A stretch of 64,000 bases of DNA from CAXBMB01 sp963976695. Its GTDB lineage: Bacteria > Pseudomonadota > Alphaproteobacteria > Kiloniellales > DSM-21159. Below are positions 1-9,824 of the stretch, in pieces. The position numbers were made by a program, and so were the translations under genes. The notes beneath the pieces were generated by a model. It saw only the letters and a list, made by a program, of their open reading frames with translations. It was not told where the DNA came from and ran no database searches. The stretch lies in the NCBI GenBank assembly GCA_963976695.1, contig CAXBMB010000002.1, forward strand, positions 55,124-119,123, written 5' to 3'. Within the stretch, counting starts at the first letter, position 1; each line of letters begins with the position of its first letter.

Positions 1-2586
1 ATCGCCTTGCCGCCTGAGGGTAACCAGCTGGTCGGTTAACCGGTCGAGCTGCGCGTTGCCGTCGCGCCAGGCCTGGGCCTGGGTTTGGCAGTGGGACAGC
101 AAGCGCGCGGCCACCCAGTCCCGCCAGTCGGGCAGCCAGCCGCTCAACCGCTGGTCCAGCGCCGTCTCCAGCCGCGACAGCTCCCGGGCGGCCTGCGCAC
201 GCTGCTGCGTGATCAACGCCGCCTGGGCGGTGTGTTGCGCCTGCGACTGGCCGATTTCCTCCAGCGCTTTCTTGTCCTGCGCCAAGCGGGCTTGCAGCGC
301 GCGGCGCGCCGCCACGGCCCGGGCTAAGGCCTGTTCCTGCTCGTGCCGGTGGCGCAGCCGCTGCGCCACGCCCTGACGGGCGGCCTCGCAGCCCGCCAAA
401 AGGTCGCGCAAGATCTCGGCCTGGCTCGGGGTTTCCGACCGAAGGGTCGGCGCCAGATCGCGCAGCAGCGCTTCCAGGTTTTCCGGCAAATCCGCCGGCG
501 GGTCACGGCGCCGCCGCCAAACCGCTTGCCAGCGCGCCAACTCGGCCGCCGCGCTGTCGAGCCGTCGTTGCCCCTCCGGCTGGCTCCGCCGGTCGACGGT
601 CTGCTCGGCCGCCAACGCGGCTTTGCGGGCCTGTAAGGCCGACACCTCTTCCGCCAAGGCCGCCACCCGGGCGGCTTCTGCCGCCAATTGCGTCTGCTGA
701 AGGGTCGTGAGCTGTTCCAGGGGATGCGCGGTCGAGCCGCAAACCGGGCAGGGCTGTCCCTCGACCAAGCTCCGGCGCAGCACCTCGGCCTGATCGGACT
801 GGCTCTGCTGGGAGCGTTGATAAAAGCCCTGCGCCTCGTCCAGGCGCGCTTTCGCCAGCGGCGCCTCCTCGGCCAAATCACCCAGCGCCGCCGCGCCCTG
901 CTGCAACCGCGTCGCCAGCGCTTCGGCGGCTTGTCGCGCCTGCGCCTGGTCTTGCAAGGCTTTTCGAAAGCTCTGGTCGGCGCCCTGCAGCGCCTCGAGA
1001 TCACGCCAAAAGGTCGTCAGTCGGCTGCTGTCTTCCTCCAGCACCAAAAGGCTGCCCTGCGCCAACTCGGCCGCCTGGCTCTGCTCGGCTTGCTCCAGAC
1101 CCGCCAACTCGGCAAGCCCCGCCGCCCGCGCGGCCTCCAAACCGGCCAACTCGGCGGCCTGGTCGGCCAACCGCGCCGTCAGCGCCTCGGCCTCTGCATC
1201 CAGCTGTTGCAGCGCCTGCTGCTGTTGCTGCCGCGCCGCCACCTCCTCGCGCAAGCGCGCCAACTCCCGCCACAGCGCCTCCAGCTCCGCCTGCTGCTTC
1301 AACCAAAGCCGCAAGGCCTGTTCCTCGCCGCCAAGCTGTTGCTGCCTTTGCTGATTGTCAGCCAGCGCCTTTTCGGCCTGCTGTTGCGTGGCTTGCGCGG
1401 CGGCTTCCGCGTCACGCCGGCTGTTTTCCGCTTGCCGCGCGGCGGTCAGCTCGGTCTCCAGCTTTTGCGCCTTGTCCAATTCCGGGCCGACGGCATCGTA
1501 GGCCTGGCTGGCGGCCTGGGCGGCCGCCGCGCTGGCCTGAAAGGCGGGCAGCAGGCTTTCTTCCTGCGCCGCCAGCCGCGCCGTTTCTTGCTGCTGCCGC
1601 GCCAACCGCTGTTGCGCCTCGACGCCTTGCCGTTCGGCCGCCTGTTGGCCGGTCAACTCAGCGCGCAAGGCAAAGGCCGCTTGCGCCCGGCACAGGCCGG
1701 CGCGCCGGTCGGCGGCCTCTTCCATCTGCTGGCGCGCCGCCGCCACCTCGGCGTCGGCCGCCGCCAGCGCGTCAACCGCCCGGGCCCGCTGTTCATGCCA
1801 ATCGACAGCCCGCTGATGCCGGGCGCGACGTTCTTCCAGCGCCTGGTCCCGCTGTTCGGCGACCGCCAGGCTGTCTTCGGCCTGGGCCCGCGCCGCCGGG
1901 TCGAGGGGAAGCTGCTGTCCCAGTTTTTCGCGCAAGGTCGTCAAGGCCAGTTCTTCCGCCCGGGCGCGCTCGAAGGTCTTTTGTGAAATCACGCTGTAGA
2001 GCTGCGTGCCGGTGATCTTTTCCAGCAACAGGGCCCGCTCCTTGGCGTCGGCCTTGATGAAACTGTCAAACTCCCCCTGGGCCAGCAACACCGAGCGGCG
2101 GAACTGCTCGAAGGTCAGGCCAACCTTGTCTTGAATGCGCGCCAGAACCTCGGTCTTTTTATCCCCCAGGCGCGCGCCGCTGGTCAGGTCGATCAGGCTC
2201 ATGGTCTGTTTCTGCAGCCGCCCGGTGGCGCGTCCACGGGCCCGGCGCACCTCCCAGCGCGCCCGATAGCGCCCCGCGTCCTGGCCGACGAAATCGACCT
2301 CGGCGAATCCGCTGCCGCATTGAGCGCGCAGCACACCCTTGACGTCGTTGTAGGCAATATCGTCTGGGCCATCCAGCCGCCCCACCCGACCGGAAGCGCT
2401 GATCATCCGCGGCAGGCTGTCGTAAAGCGCCAGACAGACCGCATCCAACAGCGTGCTTTTGCCGGCGCCGGTGGGGCCGGAAATGGTGAAAATCCCGGCG
2501 CCGCGCAGCGGTTCGGCTTCGAAATCCACCGCAAAAGGCGCGGCCAGACTGGCGAGATTTTCCCCCCGCAGGGCCAACAGCCTCAT
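1..2586 (-). CDS. sbcC: SbcC, ATPase subunit of the SbcCD nuclease (partial, C-terminus off the left edge)
   Basis: SMC/Rad50-like ATPase that works with SbcD to cut hairpins and DNA ends during repair and replication. The protein opens with MRLLALRGENLASL and carries a Walker A motif GPTGAGKS at residues 37-44. A long Gln/Ala/Arg/Glu-rich coiled coil follows, with the zinc hook CPVC at residues 613-616 (near 741-750). 862 codons are visible without a stop; the second coiled-coil arm continues but the C-terminal signature and Walker B motifs lie outside the window. Its ATG overlaps the sbcD stop as ATGA, so the two are translationally coupled. The zinc hook and Walker A make the call firm. 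Confidence 0.95.
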   Translation of the reverse strand, partial: MRLLALRGENLASLAAPFAVDFEAEPLRGAGIFTISGPTGAGKSTLLDAVCLALYDSLPRMISASGRVGRLDGPDDIAYNDVKGVLRAQCGSGFAEVDFVGQDAGRYRARWEVRRARGRATGRLQKQTMSLIDLTSGARLGDKKTEVLARIQDKVGLTFEQFRRSVLLAQGEFDSFIKADAKERALLLEKITGTQLYSVISQKTFERARAEELALTTLREKLGQQLPLDPAARAQAEDSLAVAEQRDQALEERRARHQRAVDWHEQRARAVDALAAADAEVAAARQQMEEAADRRAGLCRAQAAFALRAELTGQQAAERQGVEAQQRLARQQQETARLAAQEESLLPAFQASAAAAQAASQAYDAVGPELDKAQKLETELTAARQAENSRRDAEAAAQATQQQAEKALADNQQRQQQLGGEEQALRLWLKQQAELEALWRELARLREEVAARQQQQQALQQLDAEAEALTARLADQAAELAGLEAARAAGLAELAGLEQAEQSQAAELAQGSLLVLEEDSSRLTTFWRDLEALQGADQSFRKALQDQAQARQAAEALATRLQQGAAALGDLAEEAPLAKARLDEAQGFYQRSQQSQSDQAEVLRRSLVEGQPCPVCGSTAHPLEQLTTLQQTQLAAEAARVAALAEEVSALQARKAALAAEQTVDRRSQPEGQRRLDSAAAELARWQAVWRRRRDPPADLPENLEALLRDLAPTLRSETPSQAEILRDLLAGCEAARQGVAQRLRHRHEQEQALARAVAARRALQARLAQDKKALEEIGQSQAQHTAQAALITQQRAQAARELSRLETALDQRLSGWLPDWRDWVAARLLSHCQTQAQAWRDGNAQLDRLTDQLVTLRRQGD

Positions 2587-3839
2587 GGCAACCGCGCGCC
2601 TTCCGGCCCGGTTTCAGGCGACAAGGCGGCCTGCAACACCTCATTGAAGGCCGCCCGCAGCGGCGCCGGCGGCGCGCAGTCGTATTCCTGCCGATAGCGC
2701 TCGTTAAAGACATCCATCGGGCTGTAATCGCTCAGTTCGCGGACCGTCGCCATGCCCCCCAGACCGCGCGCCGCCCCGGCCACCCGCCGCTCGATGCGGA
2801 CCAGGCGGTAGCCCTTGTCGGCGATCGCCGCCGCCACCTTGGCACGCAGCTGGGGTTCCGGGGCCGCCAGATCAACCACCACCTCCAGGAAAGGCTGGGC
2901 CGCCTCGGGCAGGTCAACCGGCGGCAGGGCCGCCAACGCGGCCAGCAGGCTGTCCAAATCGCCGCCGTCGCGGGCCGGAAGCCGCAGAAACGCCACCGGG
3001 CGCGGCGTTTCGAGCAAGTCCACCCGCGCCGGGGCGTCGCCGTCGAGCTCCACCAAGACGACGGAGTGGCGGTAATCTTTCTCGGCCATCGACATGGGAA
3101 AGGGCGCGCCGGCATAGCGGATCAGACAAGGGCCCTTGATCTGCTGCGGGCGATGCAGGTGCCCCAGCGCCACATAGGCCAGATCGGCGGGAAAGATCTC
3201 GCTGGCGTGGGCTTCCTCGCCGCCCACAAGAATGCGCCGCTCGCTCTGTTCGGAAAGCTGGCCGCCGCTCAGGTTCAGGTGGCCGGTGACCAGCAGGGGC
3301 AGCCCCTGGGCGGCCTCCCTGGCTTCAACCAACGCCTTGGCGTAAAGCGCCGCCAGCAAACCGTCGGCTTTTTCCCCCACTGCCGGCCCGGACGGCAGAT
3401 CGCCGGGGCGTAGGTAGGGAATGGCCAGGCACCAGGCCGCGGGTCGACCCTGGGCGTTTTCCAGGGCGAACAGACAGCCGGAAAAGTCCACCGCCCCGGC
3501 GCGGCGCGGCAGCCCGCCGACCAAATGGATTCGCTTTCGGTGCAACAGCGGTTGCGGCAGTTCAACCCGCGCCGGCGAATCATGGTTGCCGCCGATCACC
3601 ACCACCTGCAGCCGCGGCAGCTCCCGGTCGAGCCGTCCAAGAAATTCATTGAACCGGCCCAGCGCCGCATTGCTAGCCTGGGTACTGTCGTAGATATCGC
3701 CGGTGATCAGCAACAGATCGACCGCCCGATCCTTCAGCACCTGGATCAGCCACGCGAGAAAAACATCATGTTCATAGGCGCGGCTAAATCCATGCAACTC
3801 CTGGCCGAGGTGCAGATCCGAGGTGTGAAGCAGACGCAT
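2583..3839 (-). CDS. sbcD: SbcD, nuclease subunit of SbcCD (Mre11-like)
   Basis: Metallophosphoesterase exonuclease/endonuclease partner of SbcC. The 418-aa protein starts MRLLHTSDLHLG. Metal-binding motifs appear in the family order: D8/H10, GD at 47-48, GNHD at 84-87, then TGH and GHLH. The reading frame is open further upstream (to about 4070), but that extension is Arg-rich and unlike the family, so I start at the ATG immediately before the first phosphoesterase motif. It is the first gene of the sbcD-sbcC pair, with a 4-nt ATGA overlap. The 5' end faces about 230 bp of non-coding DNA before the pobA stop. Confidence 0.95.
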   Translation of the reverse strand: MRLLHTSDLHLGQELHGFSRAYEHDVFLAWLIQVLKDRAVDLLLITGDIYDSTQASNAALGRFNEFLGRLDRELPRLQVVVIGGNHDSPARVELPQPLLHRKRIHLVGGLPRRAGAVDFSGCLFALENAQGRPAAWCLAIPYLRPGDLPSGPAVGEKADGLLAALYAKALVEAREAAQGLPLLVTGHLNLSGGQLSEQSERRILVGGEEAHASEIFPADLAYVALGHLHRPQQIKGPCLIRYAGAPFPMSMAEKDYRHSVVLVELDGDAPARVDLLETPRPVAFLRLPARDGGDLDSLLAALAALPPVDLPEAAQPFLEVVVDLAAPEPQLRAKVAAAIADKGYRLVRIERRVAGAARGLGGMATVRELSDYSPMDVFNERYRQEYDCAPPAPLRAAFNEVLQAALSPETGPEGARLP

Positions 3840-4066
3840 GAAGGAAGCACTCACAAAGGTTCGAACGACGTCCGGACAGGTCGCCGCCGTGCGACGCCGA
3901 GAAAGTCTTGCCCGGCGGCGGCCGGTAGGCCTGTTTGCCGCCGCGCCGGTCAGGCGAGCATAGCCATCTCCCACCGGCGCACCAAGGTTTGTTTTCGTTC
4001 CGTTCCCACGCGGCGATCCTGCGGGTCGCGGGCGCGGATCGTCGCGACCCGGGGCCGTCGCCCCGA

Positions 4067-5242
4067 TCATTCATAGGGCAGACCGACATAATTTTCGGCA
4101 ATTGAGGTTCGCCCGGCCTGGGAGCCGAACAGATAGGCCAGTTCCGCCTCGCCAACCCGGCGATCAAACGGGCTTTGCCCGTCGAAAGTGTGCAGCAACG
4201 AGGTGAACCACCAGGAAAAGCGCTGCGCCTTCCAGACCCGCGCCAAACAGCGCGACGCGTAGCTGTCGATCCGCGCGGTGCCGCCGGTCTTGTAAAAATC
4301 CGTCAGGGCGCGCCAGAGAAAGTAGATGTCCGAGGCGGCCAGGTTCAACCCCTTGGCCCCGGTTGGCGGCACGATATGCGCCGCGTCCCCCGCCAGGAAA
4401 AGCTTGTTATAGCGCATCGGCTCGGCCACGAAGGAGCGCAGCGGCGCGATGGATTTTTCCAGCGCCGGCCCGGTGACCAGATCGGCGACGACCGAAGCCG
4501 GCAGGCGGCGGCGCAGCTCGGTCCAAAAACGATCGTCGGACCAGTCCGCCACCTTCTCGCGCAGCGGCACCTGCAGATAGTAGCGGCTGCGAGTGGCGGA
4601 GCGCTGGCTGCAGAGCGAAAACCCCCGGGGATGCTTGCTGTACAGCAGTTCCTCGGTAACCGGCGGCGTGTCGGACAGCAGCCCCAGCCAACCAAAGGGA
4701 TAAACCCGCTCATAGGTTGTCAACCGGCGGCTCGGAATGGCCTGGCGCGCCACGCCATGAAAGCCGTCACAGCCGGCGATGAAGTCACAGCGCACCTCCC
4801 GCCACACGCCATCCTTGCGGTAGCCGAGCCTAGGCGTTTTGCCATCAAGATCGTGCAGCGTCACATCCTGGGCCTCATAGACCACCTGGCCGCCACGCGC
4901 ATCGTGCGCCGCCATCAGATCGCGGGTGATTTCGGTCTGCCCATACACCATCACCGTCTTGCCGCCGGTCAGGCCCTTGAGATCGATGCGGTGCAAGGCA
5001 TGGTCAAAGGCGACGTTGATGCCTTCATGGATCAAGCCTTTGCGCAACATCCGCGCGCCCACCCCGGCCTGGACCAGCAGGTCCACCATGCCCTGCTCCA
5101 GCACGCCGGCGCGGATCCGGCCCAACACATGCGCGCCGGTCTGGCGCTCCAGCACCAGCGACTCGATGCCCTGAAGGTGCAGCAGTTGGGACAGCAGCAG
5201 TCCCGATGGTCCCGCCCCGATGATCCCGACCTGTGTTCGCAT
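4067..5242 (-). CDS. pobA: 4-hydroxybenzoate 3-monooxygenase (p-hydroxybenzoate hydroxylase)
   Basis: FAD/NAD(P)H monooxygenase that converts 4-hydroxybenzoate to protocatechuate, the entry step to the pca pathway next door. It has the N-terminal FAD motif GAGPSG (9-14), the RIRAGVLEQG segment, the mid-chain DG motif (CDGFHG) and the second FAD motif GDAAH followed by PPTGAKGLNLAASD. Starting at MRTQVGII gives 391 aa and puts the C-terminal Tyr of ENYVGLPYE at 385, the number of the catalytic Tyr in Pseudomonas PobA. An ATG four codons upstream (5254) is possible. It is divergent from pobR and probably activated by it. Confidence 0.96.
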   Translation of the reverse strand: MRTQVGIIGAGPSGLLLSQLLHLQGIESLVLERQTGAHVLGRIRAGVLEQGMVDLLVQAGVGARMLRKGLIHEGINVAFDHALHRIDLKGLTGGKTVMVYGQTEITRDLMAAHDARGGQVVYEAQDVTLHDLDGKTPRLGYRKDGVWREVRCDFIAGCDGFHGVARQAIPSRRLTTYERVYPFGWLGLLSDTPPVTEELLYSKHPRGFSLCSQRSATRSRYYLQVPLREKVADWSDDRFWTELRRRLPASVVADLVTGPALEKSIAPLRSFVAEPMRYNKLFLAGDAAHIVPPTGAKGLNLAASDIYFLWRALTDFYKTGGTARIDSYASRCLARVWKAQRFSWWFTSLLHTFDGQSPFDRRVGEAELAYLFGSQAGRTSIAENYVGLPYE

Positions 5243-5438
5243 GGTTCCGCCCATTGTCCTTTGCCCGGCTTGGCGAGAGTCGGATCGGTTGAGCCACCGA
5301 CGACGCGCCAAGCGCTGCTTTCCCGGTCGATCCCGCGTCGACCTCCAGTTTAGAAAGGGCGGCGGGGGAATAAATGGCGCAATGACTCAATTTCCTGTAC
5401 AAATCGAACATTCTGGCCTTCGACGCGAGCATCGACCA
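5243..5438. promoter_or_regulatory. Divergent pobA/pobR control region
   Basis: This stretch separates the divergent starts of pobA and pobR. The part nearest pobA is GC-rich; about 5381-5425 is clearly more AT-rich, which fits a promoter and argues for a pobR start after it. No clean -35/-10 pair or PobR site could be assigned by eye. By analogy with other AraC-type PobR systems, 4-hydroxybenzoate-bound PobR should activate pobA here; that is inference. Confidence 0.45.
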
Positions 5439-6347
5439 ATGGCGCTGATTCCGACCTATGCTCTCTATGGCGAAAGCGACCTTTTCCCCGATGTTCTTCA
5501 CTGTGAATCGATCCAGCGCCGCTCGGCCCTGCTGGGCTGGTCGATCAAGGCCCATCGACATCCCGACTTGCATCAATTTTTCTGGATCGCCACCAGTGGC
5601 TCGTCACTGCGTCTGGAGGGCGAAGGCTTCGCCCTGCCCGCCGGCTCGGCGCTCTATGTGCCGCCCCTGGCGGTCCATGGCTTTGAGTTCGCCGCCAACA
5701 CCCAAGGCTGGGTGGTGACGGCGCCGCGCTCCATTCTGCAGGAAGCCCTGGGGCTGGAGCGGCCGCTGCTCAAGGGCAAGAGCGACGGCGCCCTGGCGCG
5801 GCTTCGCCAGCCGCTGCTTGAAAGGCTGAGCCGGGACGATCCGCAGTGGCGGCGGCTGTCGGAGCTCTTCGACGCCCTGGCGGAGGAACATCGTGGCCGC
5901 GACAACAGCCGCCCGCTCGCCCTGTTGTCGTGGCTCGGTCTGCTGGCGGTCTGGTTTGCCCGCCGCGCCCAGGCCAATCAGGAAGCCGCCGCGCCATCTC
6001 GGGCAAGCGACAGCAAGCTGGCGCTGCTGCACCGCTTTCAGCAGCAGGTCGAGGCCCACTATCGCAACGGCCTGAGCCTGCAAGATCACGCCCGGCGACT
6101 GGGCGTTACCGCCACCCATCTGTCACGGGTCTGTCGCGGCGTCCTAGGCCATCCGGCCTCCCAACTGCTGCACCAACGCCAGTTGCTGGAAGCCAAGCGG
6201 GCGCTGGCCTACACCACCCTCAGCATCGCCGAGGTTGGCTATTCCCTGGGATTTTCCGATCCGGCCTATTTCAGTCGCTTTTTCGCCAAGCACTGCGGCG
6301 AAAGTCCCGGCGCCTATCGAAAGCGCGCCAATCGGCCGATAAAATGA
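5439..6347 (+). CDS. pobR: AraC/XylS-family activator, probable PobR
   Basis: Transcriptional activator of pobA, judged from its family and position. The N-terminal half (MALIPTYALYGES, LHCE, HRHPDLHQ) looks like an AraC-type cupin sensor. The C-terminal ~100 residues form the double helix-turn-helix (LSLQDHARRLGVTATHLSR, then LSIAEVGYSLGFSDPAYFSRFF). I start at 5439 (302 aa) because the family begins close to the IPxYxLYGE segment; an in-frame ATG at 5382 would add 19 residues encoded by AT-rich DNA that looks like promoter. It ends 22 nt from the pcaB stop, tail to tail. Confidence 0.87.
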   Translation: MALIPTYALYGESDLFPDVLHCESIQRRSALLGWSIKAHRHPDLHQFFWIATSGSSLRLEGEGFALPAGSALYVPPLAVHGFEFAANTQGWVVTAPRSILQEALGLERPLLKGKSDGALARLRQPLLERLSRDDPQWRRLSELFDALAEEHRGRDNSRPLALLSWLGLLAVWFARRAQANQEAAAPSRASDSKLALLHRFQQQVEAHYRNGLSLQDHARRLGVTATHLSRVCRGVLGHPASQLLHQRQLLEAKRALAYTTLSIAEVGYSLGFSDPAYFSRFFAKHCGESPGAYRKRANRPIK

Positions 6348-6369
6348 ATTCTGTTAACAATAATGAACG

Positions 6370-7698
6370 CTATTTATTTTTGTTCGCTTCGGCCACAACG
6401 CGACGAACCAGGTCGTCCGCCACCCCCAGGTAGGTCGCCGGATCAAACACCGCGTCCCAATCCAATGGCAGGTCCGTGCTTTCCGCCAAGATCTCCTGCA
6501 GCGGGCGCTGTTCGGCCAGGGCCGTCCGACAGGCGGTTTTCAGCAGCGCCTGCGCCTGGGGTTTGGGCAGGTGACGGGCGATGGCGAAGGCCGCCGCCTC
6601 GGCCATAAGCAGCCCCTTGGCGCTAGCCAGATTATCCGACATGGCTTGCGGATTGGCCGCAAGGCTGTCGGCCAGCCCCAGGGCGTGGCGCAGGGCGGCG
6701 GCCGTCGCCACCGCCATCTGCGGCAGCACCAGCCATTCCTGCGACCAGGTCGCGCCATCGCGCTCCTGCAGGTGCAATAGAGTCTGATGCAGCTGCCCGA
6801 CCAACCCGGCATTGACGCGCGCCAGGGCTTGAACAATCTCCGCCGACACCGGATTAGCCTTCTGCGGCATGGTGGAGGACCCGCCGCCGACCCCCGCGCT
6901 CACCTCCTGCACCTCCGACTGGCCAAGCAATATCAGATCGCCTGCCATCTTCCCCAGCGACCCGCTGACCAGGGAAAGCCACCCCGCCAACTCCGCCAAG
7001 CTATCACGCTGGCTATGCCACGACATCATCGGGTTGGTCAGGTCCAGTTGGTTGGCCAGGGCATCGGCCACCGCCAGCCCGGCATCGCCAAGCGCCGACA
7101 AGCTGCCGGCGGCCCCGCCGAACTGCAGCATAAACAGCCGCCCCTTCAACTCCTGCAGCCGCGCGCGGTGGCGCAGCAGCGGCGCCAGCCAATCGGCGAT
7201 TTTGAGACCAAAGGTCGTCGGGACCGCCTGCTGCGAGCGGGTGCGCGCGACCATCACCTGACCCTGCTGGGCCTGGGCATGACCGGCCAAGCGGGCGATC
7301 ACCTGATCCAATTGCCCTTCCACCGCCACCAGATAATCGCGCAGCCGCAGGATCAGGCCGGTATCAATCACATCCTGGCTGGTTGCCCCCCAATGCACGA
7401 ACTGGGCGGCCTCGCCGCCGACGGCGTCCTGCAACGCCTTGACCAGGCCGGGAATTGGATTGCCGACCGCGGCCGTGGCGGCGGACAGCGAGGTCGGCGC
7501 CAGCTCCAGCGTCGCACAGGCCTGGACAATGGCCGTCGCGGCCGAGGCGGGAATAATTCCCAATTGTCCCTCCACCTGCGCCAAGGCCGCCTCAAACCGC
7601 AGCAACGCGGCCAAGTTGGCTTCATCGTCGAAATACCGCACCGCCGGGTCGGAAAACAACGGGCCAAAGAGTGGCGAATCAAACAGGGAAAGGGTCAT
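6370..7698 (-). CDS. pcaB: 3-carboxy-cis,cis-muconate cycloisomerase
   Basis: Fumarase/aspartase-superfamily enzyme that lactonises 3-carboxymuconate, the product of protocatechuate 3,4-dioxygenase. At 442 aa it is normal size. It shows the superfamily signature GGSSTMPQKANPV, plus HWGATSQDVIDT and the N-terminal SLFDSPLFGPLFSD segment typical of PcaB. It is the last gene of the pcaDCHGFB operon, 110 bp after pcaF. That gap has a short hairpin (GGTTCT/AGAACC near 7739-7758), possibly an RNA-processing or attenuation site. Confidence 0.95.
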   Translation of the reverse strand: MTLSLFDSPLFGPLFSDPAVRYFDDEANLAALLRFEAALAQVEGQLGIIPASAATAIVQACATLELAPTSLSAATAAVGNPIPGLVKALQDAVGGEAAQFVHWGATSQDVIDTGLILRLRDYLVAVEGQLDQVIARLAGHAQAQQGQVMVARTRSQQAVPTTFGLKIADWLAPLLRHRARLQELKGRLFMLQFGGAAGSLSALGDAGLAVADALANQLDLTNPMMSWHSQRDSLAELAGWLSLVSGSLGKMAGDLILLGQSEVQEVSAGVGGGSSTMPQKANPVSAEIVQALARVNAGLVGQLHQTLLHLQERDGATWSQEWLVLPQMAVATAAALRHALGLADSLAANPQAMSDNLASAKGLLMAEAAAFAIARHLPKPQAQALLKTACRTALAEQRPLQEILAESTDLPLDWDAVFDPATYLGVADDLVRRVVAEANKNK

Positions 7699-7808
7699 CG
7701 CACCGGGATCGCTTGCTTCAGGACAGCGTCAACTTATAGCGGTTCTGGTGGGCGAGAACCACCAACAAGACCAACCGGCAAGATCAACTGGCGAGGCCGA
7801 GCGGCGTG

Positions 7809-9014
7809 CTAGACCGCCTCCATCGCCATAGCGATCCCCTGGCCCACACCGATACACATGGTGGCCAGGGCTTTTCGGCCGGATTTCCCGGCGATCTCCA
7901 GCGCCGCCGTGCCGGCCAGGCGCGCACCGGAGGCCCCCAACGGATGGCCCAGCGCAATGGCGCCGCCGTTGGGATTGACCTTCGCGCTGTCGTCGGCGAT
8001 CCCCAACTGGCGCAGACACGCCAGCCCTTGCGCGGCGAAGGCTTCGTTCAATTCGATGACGTCGAAGTCCTGCGGGGTCAGGCCAAGCCGCTGGCAGAGC
8101 TTTTGAGTGGCCGGCGTTGGCCCCATTCCCATGATGCGCGGAGCCAGACCCGCCGTGGCGCCGCCCAGCACACGGGCGAACGGCGTCAACCCGTGCGTCC
8201 GGATCGCCGCCTCGGAGGCCACGATCAAGGTCGCGGCGCCGTCATTGACCCCCGAGGCGTTGCCGGCGGTCACCGTGCCGCCGGCGCGAAAGGGCGCGCG
8301 CAGCTTGGCCAGCGCTTCCAGCGTGGTGCCGGCGCGGGGATGTTCATCGCTGTCCACCAGCAGCGGGTCCCCCTTGCGCTGTTGCAGGCTGACCGGAATG
8401 ATTTCCTTGGCCAGGCGGCCGTTGGCCTGGGCGGTTGCGGCTTTCTGCTGACTGCGCAGCGCAAAGGCGTCTTGGTCTTCACGGGAAATCTCATAGGCTT
8501 CGGCAACGTTTTCCGCCGTTTCGGGCATGGAATCGATGCCGTAGAGCTGCTCCATCAGCGGATTGACAAAGCGCCAGCCGATGGTGGTGTCCTCGATCTT
8601 CGCGGCGCGCGAAAAGGCGGTTTCCGCCTTGGGCATGACAAAGGGCGCGCGCGACATCGATTCCACACCCCCGGCCAGCAGCAGATCGGCTTCACCGGCC
8701 TTGATCGCCCGCGCCGCCGTGATCACCGCGTCCAAGCCGGAACCGCAAAGCCGGTTAAGCGTCGCGCCCGGCGCGCTCTCGGGCAGCCCCGCCAGCAGCA
8801 AGGCCATTCGCGCCACGTTGCGGTTGTCCTCGCCGGCCTGATTGGCGCAGCCGAAAATCACATCGTCCAGCGCCTGCCAGTCCACCGACCTGTTGCGCGC
8901 CATCAAGGCCTTGATCGGCAGAGCGGCCAAATCATCGGGCCGCACCGACGATAGAGCGCCGCCAAAGCGACCGATGGGCGTGCGGACATAGTCACAGATA
9001 TAGGCTTGGCTCAT
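7809..9014 (-). CDS. pcaF: 3-oxoadipyl-CoA thiolase
   Basis: Thiolase that splits 3-oxoadipyl-CoA into succinyl-CoA and acetyl-CoA, the last step of the beta-ketoadipate pathway. From the ATG at 9014 it is 401 aa, the usual length; a longer frame to 9062 adds unrelated residues. It has the acylation Cys in NRLCGSGLDAV (C90), the GHPLGASGAR His and the C-terminal Cys in MCIGVGQG. It sits between pcaG and pcaB in the operon, with 186 bp before it. The CoA-transferase that supplies its substrate (pcaIJ) is absent from the window. Confidence 0.95.
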   Translation of the reverse strand: MSQAYICDYVRTPIGRFGGALSSVRPDDLAALPIKALMARNRSVDWQALDDVIFGCANQAGEDNRNVARMALLLAGLPESAPGATLNRLCGSGLDAVITAARAIKAGEADLLLAGGVESMSRAPFVMPKAETAFSRAAKIEDTTIGWRFVNPLMEQLYGIDSMPETAENVAEAYEISREDQDAFALRSQQKAATAQANGRLAKEIIPVSLQQRKGDPLLVDSDEHPRAGTTLEALAKLRAPFRAGGTVTAGNASGVNDGAATLIVASEAAIRTHGLTPFARVLGGATAGLAPRIMGMGPTPATQKLCQRLGLTPQDFDVIELNEAFAAQGLACLRQLGIADDSAKVNPNGGAIALGHPLGASGARLAGTAALEIAGKSGRKALATMCIGVGQGIAMAMEAV

Positions 9015-9200
9015 GGTCTTCTTCCCGTCGATCATTGGGCAAACAAGGAATGGATGTTGCAAGAGCCCTAGCTCTAGCGCTGTTGCCGCCTCGATCTCAA
9101 CCGCCTGCTGGGCACAGGTGCTGTCCCGGCGCCGTACGGTCCAGCACGAGGGGCTGCCGGACCGAAGTCTTCGTCCCCGGGTTTCCCCCGGCGGCGGTCG

Positions 9201-9821
9201 TCAGATATCCAGAAAAACCGTCTCCCGATCGCCTTGCAGGTGAATATCGAAGCGGTAAACCAATTGACCGGCAACCTGGCGAGGCTGGGCCAGCAGGGTT
9301 TCCCGCCGCGCCGCCGGATCGATCCGCTGCAGCAGAGCATCGTCGGCGTTGGCCTGGGCTTCGTCGGCGAAGTACAGCCGGCTGTGCAGGTGAATGTTGA
9401 TGCCACGGGCAAAAATCAGCAGCGAGACGTGCGGCGCCATTTGCCCGCCGCCCGGTGCCGGAACCGCGCCGGGCTTGACCGTCTCGAACCACCAGAGCCC
9501 GCTGTCGAAATCAGCCACCGCCCGACCGAAGCCGGAAAAACCCGAATCCGGGATCAAGGCCTGAAGATCGTCCGGATGGTTATATTTGCCCTGGGCGTCG
9601 GCCTGCCAGATTTCAATTTGCGCGTCCGTCACCCGGGCGCCCTGGCCGTCATAGACACAGCCTTCAATGCGAATTCGCTGCCCCTTGGCCTGCGGGCCGG
9701 CCAGCACGTTGGGCTGCTCTTGGGTGCGGATCGGCAGCCCGGCGGCCGCCGGATACATGCCGATATGAAGAAAGGGCCCGGCGGTTTGAGAGGCGGTTTC
9801 CCGCAGCAACTCTGTCGGCAT
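9201..9821 (-). CDS. pcaG: Protocatechuate 3,4-dioxygenase, alpha subunit
   Basis: Non-catalytic alpha chain of the intradiol ring-cleaving dioxygenase. The 206-aa protein opens MPTELLRETASQTAGPF and has the intradiol segment IEIWQADAQGKYNHP and the C-terminal YRFDIHLQG found in the family. It lacks the Tyr/His iron-ligand set seen in PcaH, as expected for the alpha subunit. It follows pcaH by 3 nt, so the chains are probably made in a fixed ratio. A GGGGA motif 9-10 nt before the ATG is a fair ribosome site. Confidence 0.95.
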   Translation of the reverse strand: MPTELLRETASQTAGPFLHIGMYPAAAGLPIRTQEQPNVLAGPQAKGQRIRIEGCVYDGQGARVTDAQIEIWQADAQGKYNHPDDLQALIPDSGFSGFGRAVADFDSGLWWFETVKPGAVPAPGGGQMAPHVSLLIFARGINIHLHSRLYFADEAQANADDALLQRIDPAARRETLLAQPRQVAGQLVYRFDIHLQGDRETVFLDI

Positions 9822-9824
9822 GGC

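Noticed and set aside
688..1986. Long plus-strand open frame (432 codons) opposite sbcC
   Set aside because: It is the codon-aligned antisense of sbcC, rich in Leu/Arg/Gln with no domain. The minus-strand reading has Walker A and a zinc hook.
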